IMG/VR virus record: IMGVR_UViG_3300013126_000157
Coordinates: 1-30,087 of that record
DNA length: 30,087 bases
Source of the DNA: a virus
Direction: 5' to 3' (one strand)
Each line of letters begins with the position of its first letter. The stretch's first letter is position 1. Of the stretch, positions 16,215 through 23,376 are shown one piece after another. A model generated the notes under the pieces. That model was not told where the DNA came from, ran no database searches, and saw only the letters and a list, made by a program, of their open reading frames with translations. The position numbers and the translations under genes are program-made.

Positions 16215-17903
16215 TTAAATTAAGCGGAAACCATAAGAAGTGGACACTACAGGATGGTCAAGTGAGCAGTGCATGGCAATAATCATCGCAATGATGCCAT
16301 CCACTTTAGCTGATTTGTCCGCTTCATTTTTCCTCACTTTGATATTCCCGTTTACATCCTCATAAACTTCGCAGTTGCCTAACTGCCATCCCAAGAAAGG
16401 ATTTCCATCGTGTCTTATAGAGTGTGACATTATCAGCTTTTCGGTATGTTTACTAGGATTGCTTAATACTGCAATACCTTGACCGACTTTTTTAACTGGT
16501 ATGCCTGCTTCATGTAAACGCGCAATGAGGCTCGCGGCGTTATAGGCATCATATCCGACCTCTTTTATATTGTAAAGCTCACATTGTTGTTTAATGTAAT
16601 CTGATATTTCTCTGTCATCCATGACGTTACCCTCTGTCAATTTTAGGATGCCAGTGCGTTGTGCTTGCGTAAAAATATCGCGGTAATGCGTAGGAACGTG
16701 ATTAAGACCTTCTTCGGGCAAGAAAAACTTAAATTCTGCGTAGTAATCATCTTCCGCATATCGTTTGAGAGTACAAACCGCGTTCAAATCTCGCGTAGCC
16801 GCCAAGTCAAAGCCCAAAAACACGGCTTCGGGTTCACGCTCGCCATAAGGATTGACACCACCTATCAACAATGGATTGATTGTTGATTCATCCCAATACT
16901 GTCTGTCAATCCACGCGCTGTTAGCTGATACATAAACGTTAAGCGTTTTACATAAAAACTCATTGAGTGCCGCTGGCTTGAGCTTTGCTTGCTCACAGCG
17001 TTCAGCAATAGCATCCTCAAACACTGAAATGCCATGCATGGGGTTAGCTTTGTGCCATGTGGCTAAATCACGCCAATCATCTTGTGGGTCCAAGCCGTAC
17101 AGCAAGCCAAACCAACGAGGATTGTCAGCCGCCTCGCCATTAAGCATAGCAGTGAAAGCTTGCAGGTCCTCATAAAATTTGGTTTCTTTGGTAAAGCTGG
17201 CAGTTGTAATGTAAATCCGCAATGGGTTTTTACGCGCCACCATGCCTGAAAAGATAACCTCAATTGAGTTTCGGTCCGTGATTTGAGCCGCCTCGTCAAT
17301 AATGGCGCATGATGCATTCTTGCCGTCGCCAGTTTTCTTATTGTCGCGTGAAAGCGCTTTGAACATTGTTTGACTGTCACCAGCCTTGCCAATTTGATAC
17401 TTGCTTACACCAAACCATTGTTGTGCTTCGCGTGGCATATATTCCACCATGCCTTTAGCCGCATCAAACACAATAGACGCTTGCTCTCGGTTGGTAGCCA
17501 AAGTAAACACCTCTGCACCAGCTTCGCCAAAAAGAAGCTCATACAAACTGATAGCCGCCGTTAGTGTTGATTTACCAGCTTTACGAGGAATGAAAACAAT
17601 AACGTCTGTGACCATCCGCTTGCTGTGGTCTTTTTTAGAGCGAAAGCCATAAATGGCGCAAATAAGGAAAAGTTGAAATGGCTCAAGGACTATCGGCTCA
17701 CCAGCTTGCGGACCTTTTGTGTGCTTGAGTATTTTGACAAAATCAATGACATGTTCAACGTATGGAACAACAAACTCATATTCCCACTGCCTGTCCTCAA
17801 GGTAATTGAGGAAACGTTGGCATGCCAGCCTTACGTTATTACATACTGCGATATTGCCTTTAGTGACATCTATCGCATATTGAATGCCATCCTGCCATTT
17901 CAT
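16215..17903 (-). CDS. Terminase large subunit
   Basis: A 562-residue packaging motor and nuclease of the HK97 gp2 / Terminase_1 type. Walker A is PRKAGKST at residues 106-113; Walker B is CAIIDEAA at 199-206 with the catalytic acid at Glu204. The segment IYITTASFTKET after it is the usual coupling motif. The C-terminal RNase H-like nuclease is visible with candidate metal ligands Asp366 (FLGFDLAAT), Asp452 (EVGYDAYNA) and Asp535 (AKVDGIIAMIIA). It overlaps the upstream 70-residue gene by 4 nt. The protein cuts concatemers and translocates DNA into proheads through the portal. Length and motifs are complete. Confidence 0.96.
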   Translation of the reverse strand: MKWQDGIQYAIDVTKGNIAVCNNVRLACQRFLNYLEDRQWEYEFVVPYVEHVIDFVKILKHTKGPQAGEPIVLEPFQLFLICAIYGFRSKKDHSKRMVTDVIVFIPRKAGKSTLTAAISLYELLFGEAGAEVFTLATNREQASIVFDAAKGMVEYMPREAQQWFGVSKYQIGKAGDSQTMFKALSRDNKKTGDGKNASCAIIDEAAQITDRNSIEVIFSGMVARKNPLRIYITTASFTKETKFYEDLQAFTAMLNGEAADNPRWFGLLYGLDPQDDWRDLATWHKANPMHGISVFEDAIAERCEQAKLKPAALNEFLCKTLNVYVSANSAWIDRQYWDESTINPLLIGGVNPYGEREPEAVFLGFDLAATRDLNAVCTLKRYAEDDYYAEFKFFLPEEGLNHVPTHYRDIFTQAQRTGILKLTEGNVMDDREISDYIKQQCELYNIKEVGYDAYNAASLIARLHEAGIPVKKVGQGIAVLSNPSKHTEKLIMSHSIRHDGNPFLGWQLGNCEVYEDVNGNIKVRKNEADKSAKVDGIIAMIIAMHCSLDHPVVSTSYGFRLI

Positions 17904-18112
17904 AGGTCTTTTAATTCCACTCGTATTGTTTTGCCTTTACGTCTTGCATCTACTAAAGCATTTAACAATGAATTTTCTGTGAGGTTTATAAATCCTGCGT
18001 GTCTTGGTTTATTTAACCAATGATTGAAACATGATGGGGTTTTATCAAGCCATTTATTAAATTGACATCTGCGCTTGAGCTTTTTTTCTACCTTTTTGTT
18101 TGGGTGCTTCAT
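17900..18112 (-). CDS. Small basic protein between terminase subunits
   Basis: A 70-residue, lysine- and arginine-rich protein (MKHPNKKVEKKLKRRCQFNK at the start) encoded between the small and large terminase genes with 4-nt overlaps on both sides. The charge suggests nucleic acid binding, and the position suggests a packaging accessory role; both are inference. It is not an HNH protein, since the Cys and His residues (CQFNKWLDKTPSCFNHWLNK) do not form paired metal-binding knuckles. I do not recognise a family. Confidence 0.65.
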   Translation of the reverse strand: MKHPNKKVEKKLKRRCQFNKWLDKTPSCFNHWLNKPRHAGFINLTENSLLNALVDARRKGKTIRVELKDL

Positions 18113-18582
18113 TGATTGTGTACTTTTGGTCCAGCAAGCAAGTCAGATAGTGGAGCGTGTTCATCTTTACCAAGCGCCAATCTGCCACGCGCTGTTAAGC
18201 CCATTTCATTCATGAGCGATTGAATGCGTGGTAGTAATTTGTCTTGCAGGCTTAAAAATGGATTTGGTCCAAGCGTCTTGCCATTGTTGTATTGAGCAAT
18301 CAATGGCGCTTTCTGTGATGCCTTGTACGCCTTAATGTAGTTATCAATTGTGATAGCCAACATTGCAAGCAAGTGGCGGTCATATTCACTGCCTAGACCA
18401 TACATCTCAAACAAGTAGTCAGACGTTTCCTCAATAAAACGTTTTTTATTCCATTCGTCAGGATTGTCCAGCCATTCAGCATAAGGCGTACGCTTCTTGA
18501 TGCTTTCAGGTAAAACCTTTCCTTGATTAGTGCCGCGTGTGCCGTGGACTATGTGTAATTCAGGTGGTAGCTTGTTGCTCAT
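18109..18582 (-). CDS. Terminase small subunit (P27 family)
   Basis: A 157-residue protein whose C-terminal half carries the P27-family signature: LGPNPFLSLQDKLLPRIQSL and NEMGLTARGRLALG, where family members read GPNP and then a helix, E-F-G-L-T and an R-rich end. The N-terminus (LPPELHIVHGTRGTNQGKVL) is also typical (L-x-x-L-x-G-x-R). The central helices (LLAMLAITIDNYIKAYKAS) form the oligomerisation core. It recognises the packaging start site and loads the large subunit. A good AAGGAG lies 7 nt upstream of the ATG, inside the end of the preceding gene, which it overlaps by 23 nt. Confidence 0.88.
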   Translation of the reverse strand: MSNKLPPELHIVHGTRGTNQGKVLPESIKKRTPYAEWLDNPDEWNKKRFIEETSDYLFEMYGLGSEYDRHLLAMLAITIDNYIKAYKASQKAPLIAQYNNGKTLGPNPFLSLQDKLLPRIQSLMNEMGLTARGRLALGKDEHAPLSDLLAGPKVHNQ

Positions 18583-18769
18583 TATTTTGCTCCTTGAGAT
18601 AAATCAGATAATCACGCGATAAAGTGATGCCACTAATAATGGCGCGTATCAAATCTTCTTCTGTTTCAAAGTTGGCTGTCATTGTTATCTGCAAATAATC
18701 TAACACTTCATCAATAGTTAGTGTTGATACATCTACGTTGACTTGCTCTTGTGTGTTTTGTTCTGTCAT
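18560..18769 (-). CDS. Small acidic protein, first gene of the late operon
   Basis: A 69-residue acidic protein (MTEQNTQEQVNVDVSTLTID onward) with two helices (EVLDYLQITMTANFETEEDL and RAIISGITLSRDYLIYLKEQ). It is the first gene after the non-coding strip at 18770-18953 and overlaps the small terminase gene by 23 nt. GGGGA lies 7 nt upstream of its ATG. No known domain is recognised. A packaging or late-regulatory role would be a guess from position. Confidence 0.7.
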   Translation of the reverse strand: MTEQNTQEQVNVDVSTLTIDEVLDYLQITMTANFETEEDLIRAIISGITLSRDYLIYLKEQNNEQQATT

Positions 18770-18803
18770 ATCAAATTCCCCAAACGGATTTCCCTGAACG
18801 TTG

Positions 18804-18825
18804 AGAGAGAGTACCCCCTCTCTCT
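18804..18825 (-). promoter_or_regulatory. Hairpin in the leader of the late operon
   Basis: AGAGAGAG and CTCTCTCT form a perfect 8-bp stem around a 6-nt loop (GGGGTA on the minus strand), about 35 nt upstream of the first late gene. No U-run follows. Together with the palindrome at 18855-18869 it lies in the only sizeable gap between the DNA-metabolism genes and the packaging genes, so it is a good candidate for a leader structure that controls late expression. Confidence 0.5.
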
Positions 18826-18854
18826 ACTTGACCTGTACGAAGTTGCATCTGCGC

Positions 18855-18869
18855 TTGCTAGATTAGCAA
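18855..18869. promoter_or_regulatory. Palindrome TTGCTA-GAT-TAGCAA, possible operator
   Basis: A perfect 6-bp inverted repeat with a 3-bp centre in the 184-bp non-coding strip, next to a run of eight T residues on the plus strand (18875-18882). A dimeric DNA-binding protein could use it as an operator. A weak candidate -10 (TACAAT, minus strand, 18898-18893) lies upstream, without a clear -35. The rest of the strip shows nothing I can support. Confidence 0.4.
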
Positions 18870-18953
18870 TGCTATTTTTTTTAAGTTATTAAATTGTAGC
18901 GCTGTCATGCACTCACACATACTCATATCTACACCATGGCATAGCATCATTGA

Positions 18954-19415
18954 TTATTCCCTGCCTTGGTCATAGCTTACACGCTCACATGATAGCTGTT
19001 CATACCATGTGCCATTAGGGTTAGGCGTATGCTGTTCATCTATCTGCTTCCAATAACGTGACTTTGTATAGATGACGTTCATGTTCTTAATAGGCGCTAG
19101 TCTATCTACCTCACCACTGTGAACCATACGAATATAGTTTAGGTAATGTACCCAATGCCCTACATATCTAAAGCGTAGGTGTAGCATCGCATGGCATCTA
19201 CCGCATAGGACATGCAGTGAACGTAGGTAGTCCTCTAATTCAGGACCATAATCCTCTGCGTGAGGCATAGTGTTGTGAGGCTCGCCACACATAGAGCATG
19301 GTCCTTCATGGTTTACCCATTCAGGTAGCTTGCCCTCTTTCTTTAAGCGTAGGTATATGGCGTACATCTCTGCCCTTAACTCACCGCTCCATTGCTTATA
19401 GTATTTGAGTGTCAT
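18954..19415 (-). CDS. HNH-like zinc-binding protein
   Basis: A 153-residue protein with two Cys pairs and an HNH-like core: C40-S-M-C43, then H52-A-E-D-Y56, then L-C71-G-R-C74-H75-A-M-L-H79. This follows the phage HNH-like pattern in which a DY replaces the usual catalytic second His/Asp (H-x-E-D-Y), so zinc binding is likely while nuclease activity is uncertain. It is the last gene of the ParB/PP-loop/GNAT cluster, overlapping the GNAT gene by 4 nt. The C-terminal 60 residues are basic and tyrosine-rich. It may bind or nick DNA as part of that cluster. Confidence 0.65.
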   Translation of the reverse strand: MTLKYYKQWSGELRAEMYAIYLRLKKEGKLPEWVNHEGPCSMCGEPHNTMPHAEDYGPELEDYLRSLHVLCGRCHAMLHLRFRYVGHWVHYLNYIRMVHSGEVDRLAPIKNMNVIYTKSRYWKQIDEQHTPNPNGTWYEQLSCERVSYDQGRE

Positions 19416-19786
19416 AGTGTCTTATATATCCATGCGCCATTTTTGTGTGGTGCTTTAAGCTTCCATCCCTGTGACAGCCACCAATCAGGTTGACTAGCCA
19501 ATTGCTCAACATAACAGACGTTCTTACTATCAAAGTAAGCCATAAGCTCACCCATCATTGCACTGCCTATGCCTTTGCCCCTATGCTGTGGTAAGACATA
19601 AACGCCTCTTATTCTGCCATTGCCATCTTTTACAGCGGCACCAGCTACACCACATAAAACATTATCAATGTAAACGCCAAACCATTGAGTAGTTGGCGTA
19701 TCTTTTAAACAAACTTTGTCTTTGCTTGCCTTGCTAGATAGTGGCTTAACAGTATTATAACTAATTTGTGCAATACTATGAAGCAT
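19412..19786 (-). CDS. GNAT family acetyltransferase
   Basis: A GNAT protein of about 124 residues with an intact acetyl-CoA loop: RIRGVYVLPQHRGKGIGSAM, containing the Q-H-R-G-K-G-I-G motif at about residues 67-74 (from the ATG at 19786). The strand before it (WFGVYIDNVLCGVAGAAV) and the late segment QPDWWLSQGWKLK are also typical. The frame extends to a TTG at 19816 and an ATG at 19807, but those would overlap the ParB-like gene more, and none of the starts has a strong Shine-Dalgarno, so the start is uncertain. The substrate is unknown. Coupling to a ParB/PP-loop operon hints at action on nucleic acid or on a protein of that system. Confidence 0.8.
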   Translation of the reverse strand: MLHSIAQISYNTVKPLSSKASKDKVCLKDTPTTQWFGVYIDNVLCGVAGAAVKDGNGRIRGVYVLPQHRGKGIGSAMMGELMAYFDSKNVCYVEQLASQPDWWLSQGWKLKAPHKNGAWIYKTL

Positions 19787-20309
19787 CTTTACTATCTTTT
19801 TTAGCATTGGTTTCAATTGGGTACCATGCCTTGCTGTACTTGTAATCCTTGATGTTCTTCATTTTGAACACGCCATCTTGGTACAACAAATCAATTTCAT
19901 CCCGTGTTGCACCAATTTCTTGTGCTATCTGTTCAGGGTCAAGTTTATGCTCGTCAATGAGTTGGTGAACAATCTCACTCATTTGCAATGCCACATGAGA
20001 GCCTTTAGCTCTATTCATGCGAACAGTCAAAATCATGGCAGTTGGGCGGTCAATGTCTAATACAGCGCATGGTAGCTTGCCATGATATTTCTCTTTCATG
20101 AGCTTGCTGTCTTGTGACAAGCGCCAACGATGAAAGCCGTCAATGATAATGCCATCTTTTGACACTAGGACTGGCTGCACCCAGCCTGTTTTTAGAATGC
20201 TACGCTCCAAGAGCTTTAATTCAGGGGTGAATACAACGTTTGGGTTGTAGTCATTGCCATTTAACTCACTAGCGTCACGCCATTGGATATTGTTGATTGG
20301 GTCGTTCAT
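19776..20309 (-). CDS. ParB-like nuclease/NTPase domain protein (IbrB-like)
   Basis: A 177-residue protein with a ParB/sulfiredoxin-type N-terminal domain: NGNDYNPNVV (residues 17-26), SILKTGWVQPVLVS (37-50), the nucleotide-binding motif DGFHRWR (57-63) and RMNRAKGSH (97-105), which corresponds to the R-x-x-N-x-x-R motif. The pattern NDYNPN with GW-Q-P and DGFHR is close to IbrB-like proteins, which are encoded next to PAPS-reductase-like IbrA. Its ATG overlaps the stop of the PP-loop gene by 4 nt. It lacks the HTH and dimer domains of chromosomal ParB, so plasmid-type segregation is unlikely. A helper that handles nucleotides or DNA for the PP-loop enzyme is a better guess. Confidence 0.8.
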   Translation of the reverse strand: MNDPINNIQWRDASELNGNDYNPNVVFTPELKLLERSILKTGWVQPVLVSKDGIIIDGFHRWRLSQDSKLMKEKYHGKLPCAVLDIDRPTAMILTVRMNRAKGSHVALQMSEIVHQLIDEHKLDPEQIAQEIGATRDEIDLLYQDGVFKMKNIKDYKYSKAWYPIETNAKKDSKDAS

Positions 20310-21370
20310 TTCTTGTTTTTTCCTTGAGGTAAGATATTTCGTTTGAAAGCACCGCTCATAAACACGCCAAGCAAGTAAAGAGGCGGATAGCTATTAGGCG
20401 CATTGCGTTCTGATATGAGGCATTGCTCAAAACGCTTGATTGCAAGGTCATATTGACGTTCATCCTCAATCAAGTTTTCCTCAATCCATGCTCTTACGCC
20501 GCCATAGCTTTTGCCATACTGTTCTTTGATAGCATTGCGGTCTAGCTCTTTGTAATAACGCTCATGTGCCAACATTTCAGGGAATACGTCAATGACGCGC
20601 TGGTAAAAGTCAGGCGTAGTGATGCGAATAAGGTCAAAACGCTTGGCGCTTTCAGCATGCAAAGGCGTTGAAACACGCAAGCCATTGCCAGCGTACATCT
20701 GCATGTCATAGAGCTTGCAATATTCAATGTCATGGTCATAGAAGTAACGGAAAATATCGTTTTCTTCCCAATCAAATAGAGGTTTGCAGAGCATGACGTT
20801 CCTAGCGCTTGGGTCAGGTACGGCATTGATATAGTTGTCATTGATTTTGTTGATGCTTGCGCGGTAACGCATTAAAGATTCACTAGCGCGGATGCCAGTG
20901 ATAAATGCGACTTTGCCTTTGTAGTATTTGGCTGTGAAAGCATCCATTGAGTATTGGTCAAATTCCCTGTCATCACCATCCTCAAGGCTGATAGCCCATT
21001 CAGGCTTTTGACGCACCCATTTACGCTTTGGGTCCCACTGGGTATATGAATGGCACACAGACAAGACGTATTTCGTGGACTTCAATGGCACTGTGAACCA
21101 CAGCATTTTAATCCAATCCATCTTGCGATATTTGTCCACAAAGTTGATAACCTCGTCAGGAATAAGCTCCTCGTCACGGAATACAACGTCAAGTGGTTTG
21201 GTAATACCACGCTCTTGCATCACTTCATGGCATAGGTGCAATGCGGCTAGACTGTCTTTGCCGCCTGAAAACATAACAACAACGCTGTCAAAAATGTCAT
21301 AAATGTGGTGAATACGCTTTTTGGCTTCCACTAGCACATCGGTTTCAATGTATTGCTTGCGTTTAGCCAT
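20306..21370 (-). CDS. PP-loop ATPase, PAPS-reductase-like (IbrA-like)
   Basis: A protein of about 354 residues with the ATP pyrophosphatase PP-loop SGGKDS at residues 35-40 (VVVMFSGGKDSLAALHLCHE) and the following core FRDEELIPDEVINFVDKYRK. It lacks the ECGIH-type C-terminal cysteine motif of true PAPS reductase (CysH), so sulfate assimilation is improbable. Members of this group include IbrA and DndC-like enzymes that activate a substrate by adenylation. ITGIRASESLMRYR near residue 168 is the usual G-x-R-x-x-E-S block. The start at 21370 is chosen because AGGAG lies 7 nt before it; an in-frame ATG 6 nt upstream is too close to the site. It overlaps ParB-like genes at both ends. Confidence 0.85.
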   Translation of the reverse strand: MAKRKQYIETDVLVEAKKRIHHIYDIFDSVVVMFSGGKDSLAALHLCHEVMQERGITKPLDVVFRDEELIPDEVINFVDKYRKMDWIKMLWFTVPLKSTKYVLSVCHSYTQWDPKRKWVRQKPEWAISLEDGDDREFDQYSMDAFTAKYYKGKVAFITGIRASESLMRYRASINKINDNYINAVPDPSARNVMLCKPLFDWEENDIFRYFYDHDIEYCKLYDMQMYAGNGLRVSTPLHAESAKRFDLIRITTPDFYQRVIDVFPEMLAHERYYKELDRNAIKEQYGKSYGGVRAWIEENLIEDERQYDLAIKRFEQCLISERNAPNSYPPLYLLGVFMSGAFKRNILPQGKNKK

Positions 21371-21962
21371 CAACATTCTCCTGAATAAACGCTGTTAAGC
21401 GCTCACCAATGGTTTCTTGTTCAGGATAATGAGTTTTGAGGTGTTTAATGAAGTCAAACCATACGTCTTGTTGCTCTTGGTCATCAAAAATGATGTTGTA
21501 TTGAACAACAAAATTGGTTTCCTTATCGTCATTTTTATCGCTGTCAATCAAATCATCAAACATGATTTCAGACAGCTCACTTGCATCAAAGCCCACTAGC
21601 GATAAGTCATAGCCCATAGTATCAAGGGCATGCAATTCAAGTTTCAATAGCTCCGCATCCCATCCAGCATTAAGCGCCAATTTGTTGTCAGCCATGATAT
21701 AGGCTTTCTTTTGAGCGTCTGTGAGGTCAGATAATTGAATACATGGCACTTCATCCATGCCAAGCTGTTCAGCGGCTTTGACGCGCCCGTGACCAGCGAT
21801 AATGGTATTGTCTTCATCCACAATCACTGGGTTAGTCCAACCAAACTCCTCAATGCTTTTGGCAATTTGGTCAATTTGCTCTTTGCTGTGAGTGCGACTG
21901 TTACGCGCATAAGGCGCTAACGCGCTTACCTTTTGGTATGCAATTTTCATTTTATTTGTCAT
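21363..21962 (-). CDS. ParB N-terminal domain protein with extra C-terminal domain
   Basis: A protein of about 199 residues. The start at 21962 has AAGGA 6 nt upstream; a longer frame to 22016 would run into the HNH gene. The ParB domain is clear: ALAPYARNSRTHSKEQIDQI (15-34), FGWTNPVIVDEDNTIIAGHG (40-59), then R-V-K-A-A-E-Q-L-G and ADNKLALNAGWD (91-102). In many phages this domain is fused to a DNA methyltransferase; here it is followed only by an acidic linker and a short domain (about 140-199, NFVVQYNIIFDDQEQQDVWF onward). Its stop overlaps the PP-loop gene start by 8 nt, so the two are co-translated. Likely roles are sensing or loading onto DNA for the PP-loop enzyme. Confidence 0.83.
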   Translation of the reverse strand: MTNKMKIAYQKVSALAPYARNSRTHSKEQIDQIAKSIEEFGWTNPVIVDEDNTIIAGHGRVKAAEQLGMDEVPCIQLSDLTDAQKKAYIMADNKLALNAGWDAELLKLELHALDTMGYDLSLVGFDASELSEIMFDDLIDSDKNDDKETNFVVQYNIIFDDQEQQDVWFDFIKHLKTHYPEQETIGERLTAFIQENVDG

Positions 21963-21972
21963 GTCTTGTCCT

Positions 21973-22389
21973 TTATTGGTTGATGATGCGTTCGTAGTCA
22001 TTTTCCCTATATTCAATCACTCCATTGGGGCTGAAATAAAGATAAATGCCTCTGTTTTCCATTTGTGTCTTTAGTGTATGACATGCAGGGCAGAGGCTTT
22101 GATATAGATTATTTTTGAATTTGGCGGAATTTTGTCTATGAGGAAATACATGGTCCACGTGTTCGGCTTGGATGACTTTTCCGCGCCCAAGGCAAGCCAT
22201 ACAAAGTGGCTGTCTTGAGAGCTGGATAGCTCGCATTTTTTTCCAAAACGCTTGTCCGTAGAGCTTGCTATTTTCTTTCCCCTTAGCAGTTACGCCGCCA
22301 CCATGTGAAGCACAAAAAGATGAGCGTGACGTTCGTTTGTTTTGACAGCCAAACTCATTGCATTTGTTATTCAGCGGAGCGTAGGGCAT
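21973..22389 (-). CDS. HNH endonuclease
   Basis: A 138-residue protein with two zinc-type segments. The N-terminus has CNEFGCQNKRTSRSSFCASH, a short Cys/His knuckle common in phage HNH enzymes. The core reads LCMACLGRGKVIQAEHVDHV then FPHR, NNLYQSLCPACHTLKTQ, with the V-D-H-V catalytic His-Asp and paired C-x-x-C/C-x-x-C-H ligands. This is the classic HNH nuclease arrangement. In many HK97-like phages an HNH enzyme next to terminase is needed for packaging; this one sits in the DNA-metabolism block, so a role in packaging, homing or host DNA degradation cannot be separated here. It overlaps the previous gene by 23 nt. Confidence 0.88.
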   Translation of the reverse strand: MPYAPLNNKCNEFGCQNKRTSRSSFCASHGGGVTAKGKENSKLYGQAFWKKMRAIQLSRQPLCMACLGRGKVIQAEHVDHVFPHRQNSAKFKNNLYQSLCPACHTLKTQMENRGIYLYFSPNGVIEYRENDYERIINQ

Positions 22390-22642
22390 CTTCCGTAGGC
22401 TCTGCTTCTACAACCGCTTTTTTAGATTTTTTGGTTTTGGTTTCTTTTAGGTCAGCTTCAATTGCTTCGGGAATTGGATTTGCTTTTACCAAAATTTGAA
22501 GCACTAGCTCCTCTGATGAACCTTTTTCAGCATTTTTCAACGCTTCTGCGGCTTCGTATGGGTCAACCACCATGCCAGCGCCCTCACGATGAATATCACC
22601 ATAAGAATTCAAAAGTTTATTGATTGCGTGTTGTAAGCTCAT
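22367..22642 (-). CDS. Hypothetical small helical protein
   Basis: A 91-residue protein starting MSLQHAINKLLNSYGDIHRE, with a helical N-terminal half and a lysine/glutamate-rich tail (DLKETKTKKSKKAVVEAEPT). GGAG lies 6 nt before the ATG, within the end of the Dps-like gene. The charged, low-complexity tail suggests a flexible region. The gene is in the middle of the DNA-metabolism block and overlaps the HNH gene. I do not recognise a family. Confidence 0.7.
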   Translation of the reverse strand: MSLQHAINKLLNSYGDIHREGAGMVVDPYEAAEALKNAEKGSSEELVLQILVKANPIPEAIEADLKETKTKKSKKAVVEAEPTEDALRSAE

Positions 22643-22645
22643 AAT

Positions 22646-23044
22646 TTACTCCAAGAAAGTTAGTTTGTAGATTTGTTGGTCAAAAAGACTCACAAGTTCA
22701 TCCACTTCATTTTGGATGTTACTTTCAGAGCCAATAACCATGCGGTTGTTATTGATGTAATCTCGTATTGTCTTGGCTTGTTCTAACCCAGTTGCTTCAA
22801 GCTGTGGATAGATTTGCGTAAATTCAACAAACTCACCGCGCTTGCCTTGCCACACTTCAATGAGTTTATCCACACCATCCTCAAGACCACTATACAAATC
22901 GCCAAGAGCGCGATGCTCTGCGTCATTGCGTGTCGTAAAGTGTTTGATATGCAAATTTGTCACTGAATTGAGCAAATATGTGAAAAAGTCACCAATTTTG
23001 TTATCAAATATGGGTGCTTCTTTGTGGATTGTGATTTTAGTCAT
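22646..23044 (-). CDS. Dps/ferritin-like protein (DUF5856-like)
   Basis: A 132-residue helical protein. The first helical pair resembles Dps: His32 and His44 are 12 residues apart, Asp59 and Glu63 follow at +15 and +19 from His44. This reproduces the spacing of E. coli Dps ligands His51, His63, Asp78 and Glu82; only the position of Asp67 differs (Gly48, with Asp49 beside it). Key region: LHIKHFTTRNDAEHRALGDL. The protein is shorter than Dps (about 167 residues) and lacks its lysine-rich DNA-binding tail. It might protect phage DNA from iron/peroxide damage or serve an unrelated structural role. It overlaps the Ref-like gene by 4 nt. The family call is moderate, since it was made by eye. Confidence 0.6.
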   Translation of the reverse strand: MTKITIHKEAPIFDNKIGDFFTYLLNSVTNLHIKHFTTRNDAEHRALGDLYSGLEDGVDKLIEVWQGKRGEFVEFTQIYPQLEATGLEQAKTIRDYINNNRMVIGSESNIQNEVDELVSLFDQQIYKLTFLE

Positions 23045-23376
23045 GGCATGTCTTTCAAAAGTTGTTTTACTTGCTCAAGCAATTCTACTTCCGTTCCGTA
23101 TCGCTTTTCAAACTCTTTTATTCCAGCGTGAAGTGCAACACCATAGCCGCCATGCTGGTGATGATTAGGACACAAAGGAATAGCAGAACTGTAATGACTC
23201 CTTTGAGCCATCCCAGCTCCATGACGTATGTGGTGAACATGAGGAGCGCTATAGCCGTACCCAATGTTAAGGCAAACAATACAACCAAGCTGTGAAAGTC
23301 TATCATAATGACGTTTTTCCTCTGCTTTAGAGCGCGGCTCACGCATTTCCACTGGCTCGCCTGTATCCCATTTCAT
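23041..23376 (-). CDS. Ref-like HNH nuclease
   Basis: A 111-residue protein with the P1 Ref / DUF968-type zinc core: GCIVC (Cys32, Cys35), APHVHHIRHGAGMAQRSHYS (His48/His49 core), IPLCPNHHQHGGYGVALHAG (Cys69, His72, His73) and a final KEFEKRYGTE block. P1 Ref is a RecA-dependent nuclease that cuts within displacement loops, and family members sit in phage recombination modules. Here the gene abuts NinB, another recombination factor, with the start directly after the NinB stop, and it is followed by the Dps-like gene with a 4-nt overlap. The protein is close to the minimal C-terminal HNH part of Ref. Confidence 0.85.
   Translation of the reverse strand: MKWDTGEPVEMREPRSKAEEKRHYDRLSQLGCIVCLNIGYGYSAPHVHHIRHGAGMAQRSHYSSAIPLCPNHHQHGGYGVALHAGIKEFEKRYGTEVELLEQVKQLLKDMP

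Noticed and set aside
17900-18112. HNH protein between terminase genes
   Set aside because: The Cys and His residues do not form paired C-x-x-C knuckles or an H-N-H core.
20306-21370. Auxiliary sulfate-assimilation gene (cysH)
   Set aside because: The PP-loop is present but the catalytic ECGIH-type cysteine motif is absent, and the gene is coupled to ParB-like genes rather than to any sulfur-metabolism gene.
19776-22016. Plasmid-type partition system (ParA/ParB)
   Set aside because: The ParB-like proteins lack the HTH and dimerisation domains, there is no ParA Walker ATPase, and no parS-like repeats are visible.
22866-22874. Perfect DnaA-box-like TTATCCACA as an origin signal
   Set aside because: It is single, within a coding gene, and similar 9-mers occur elsewhere (for example near 10525); the iteron-like cluster in the initiator gene is a better candidate.
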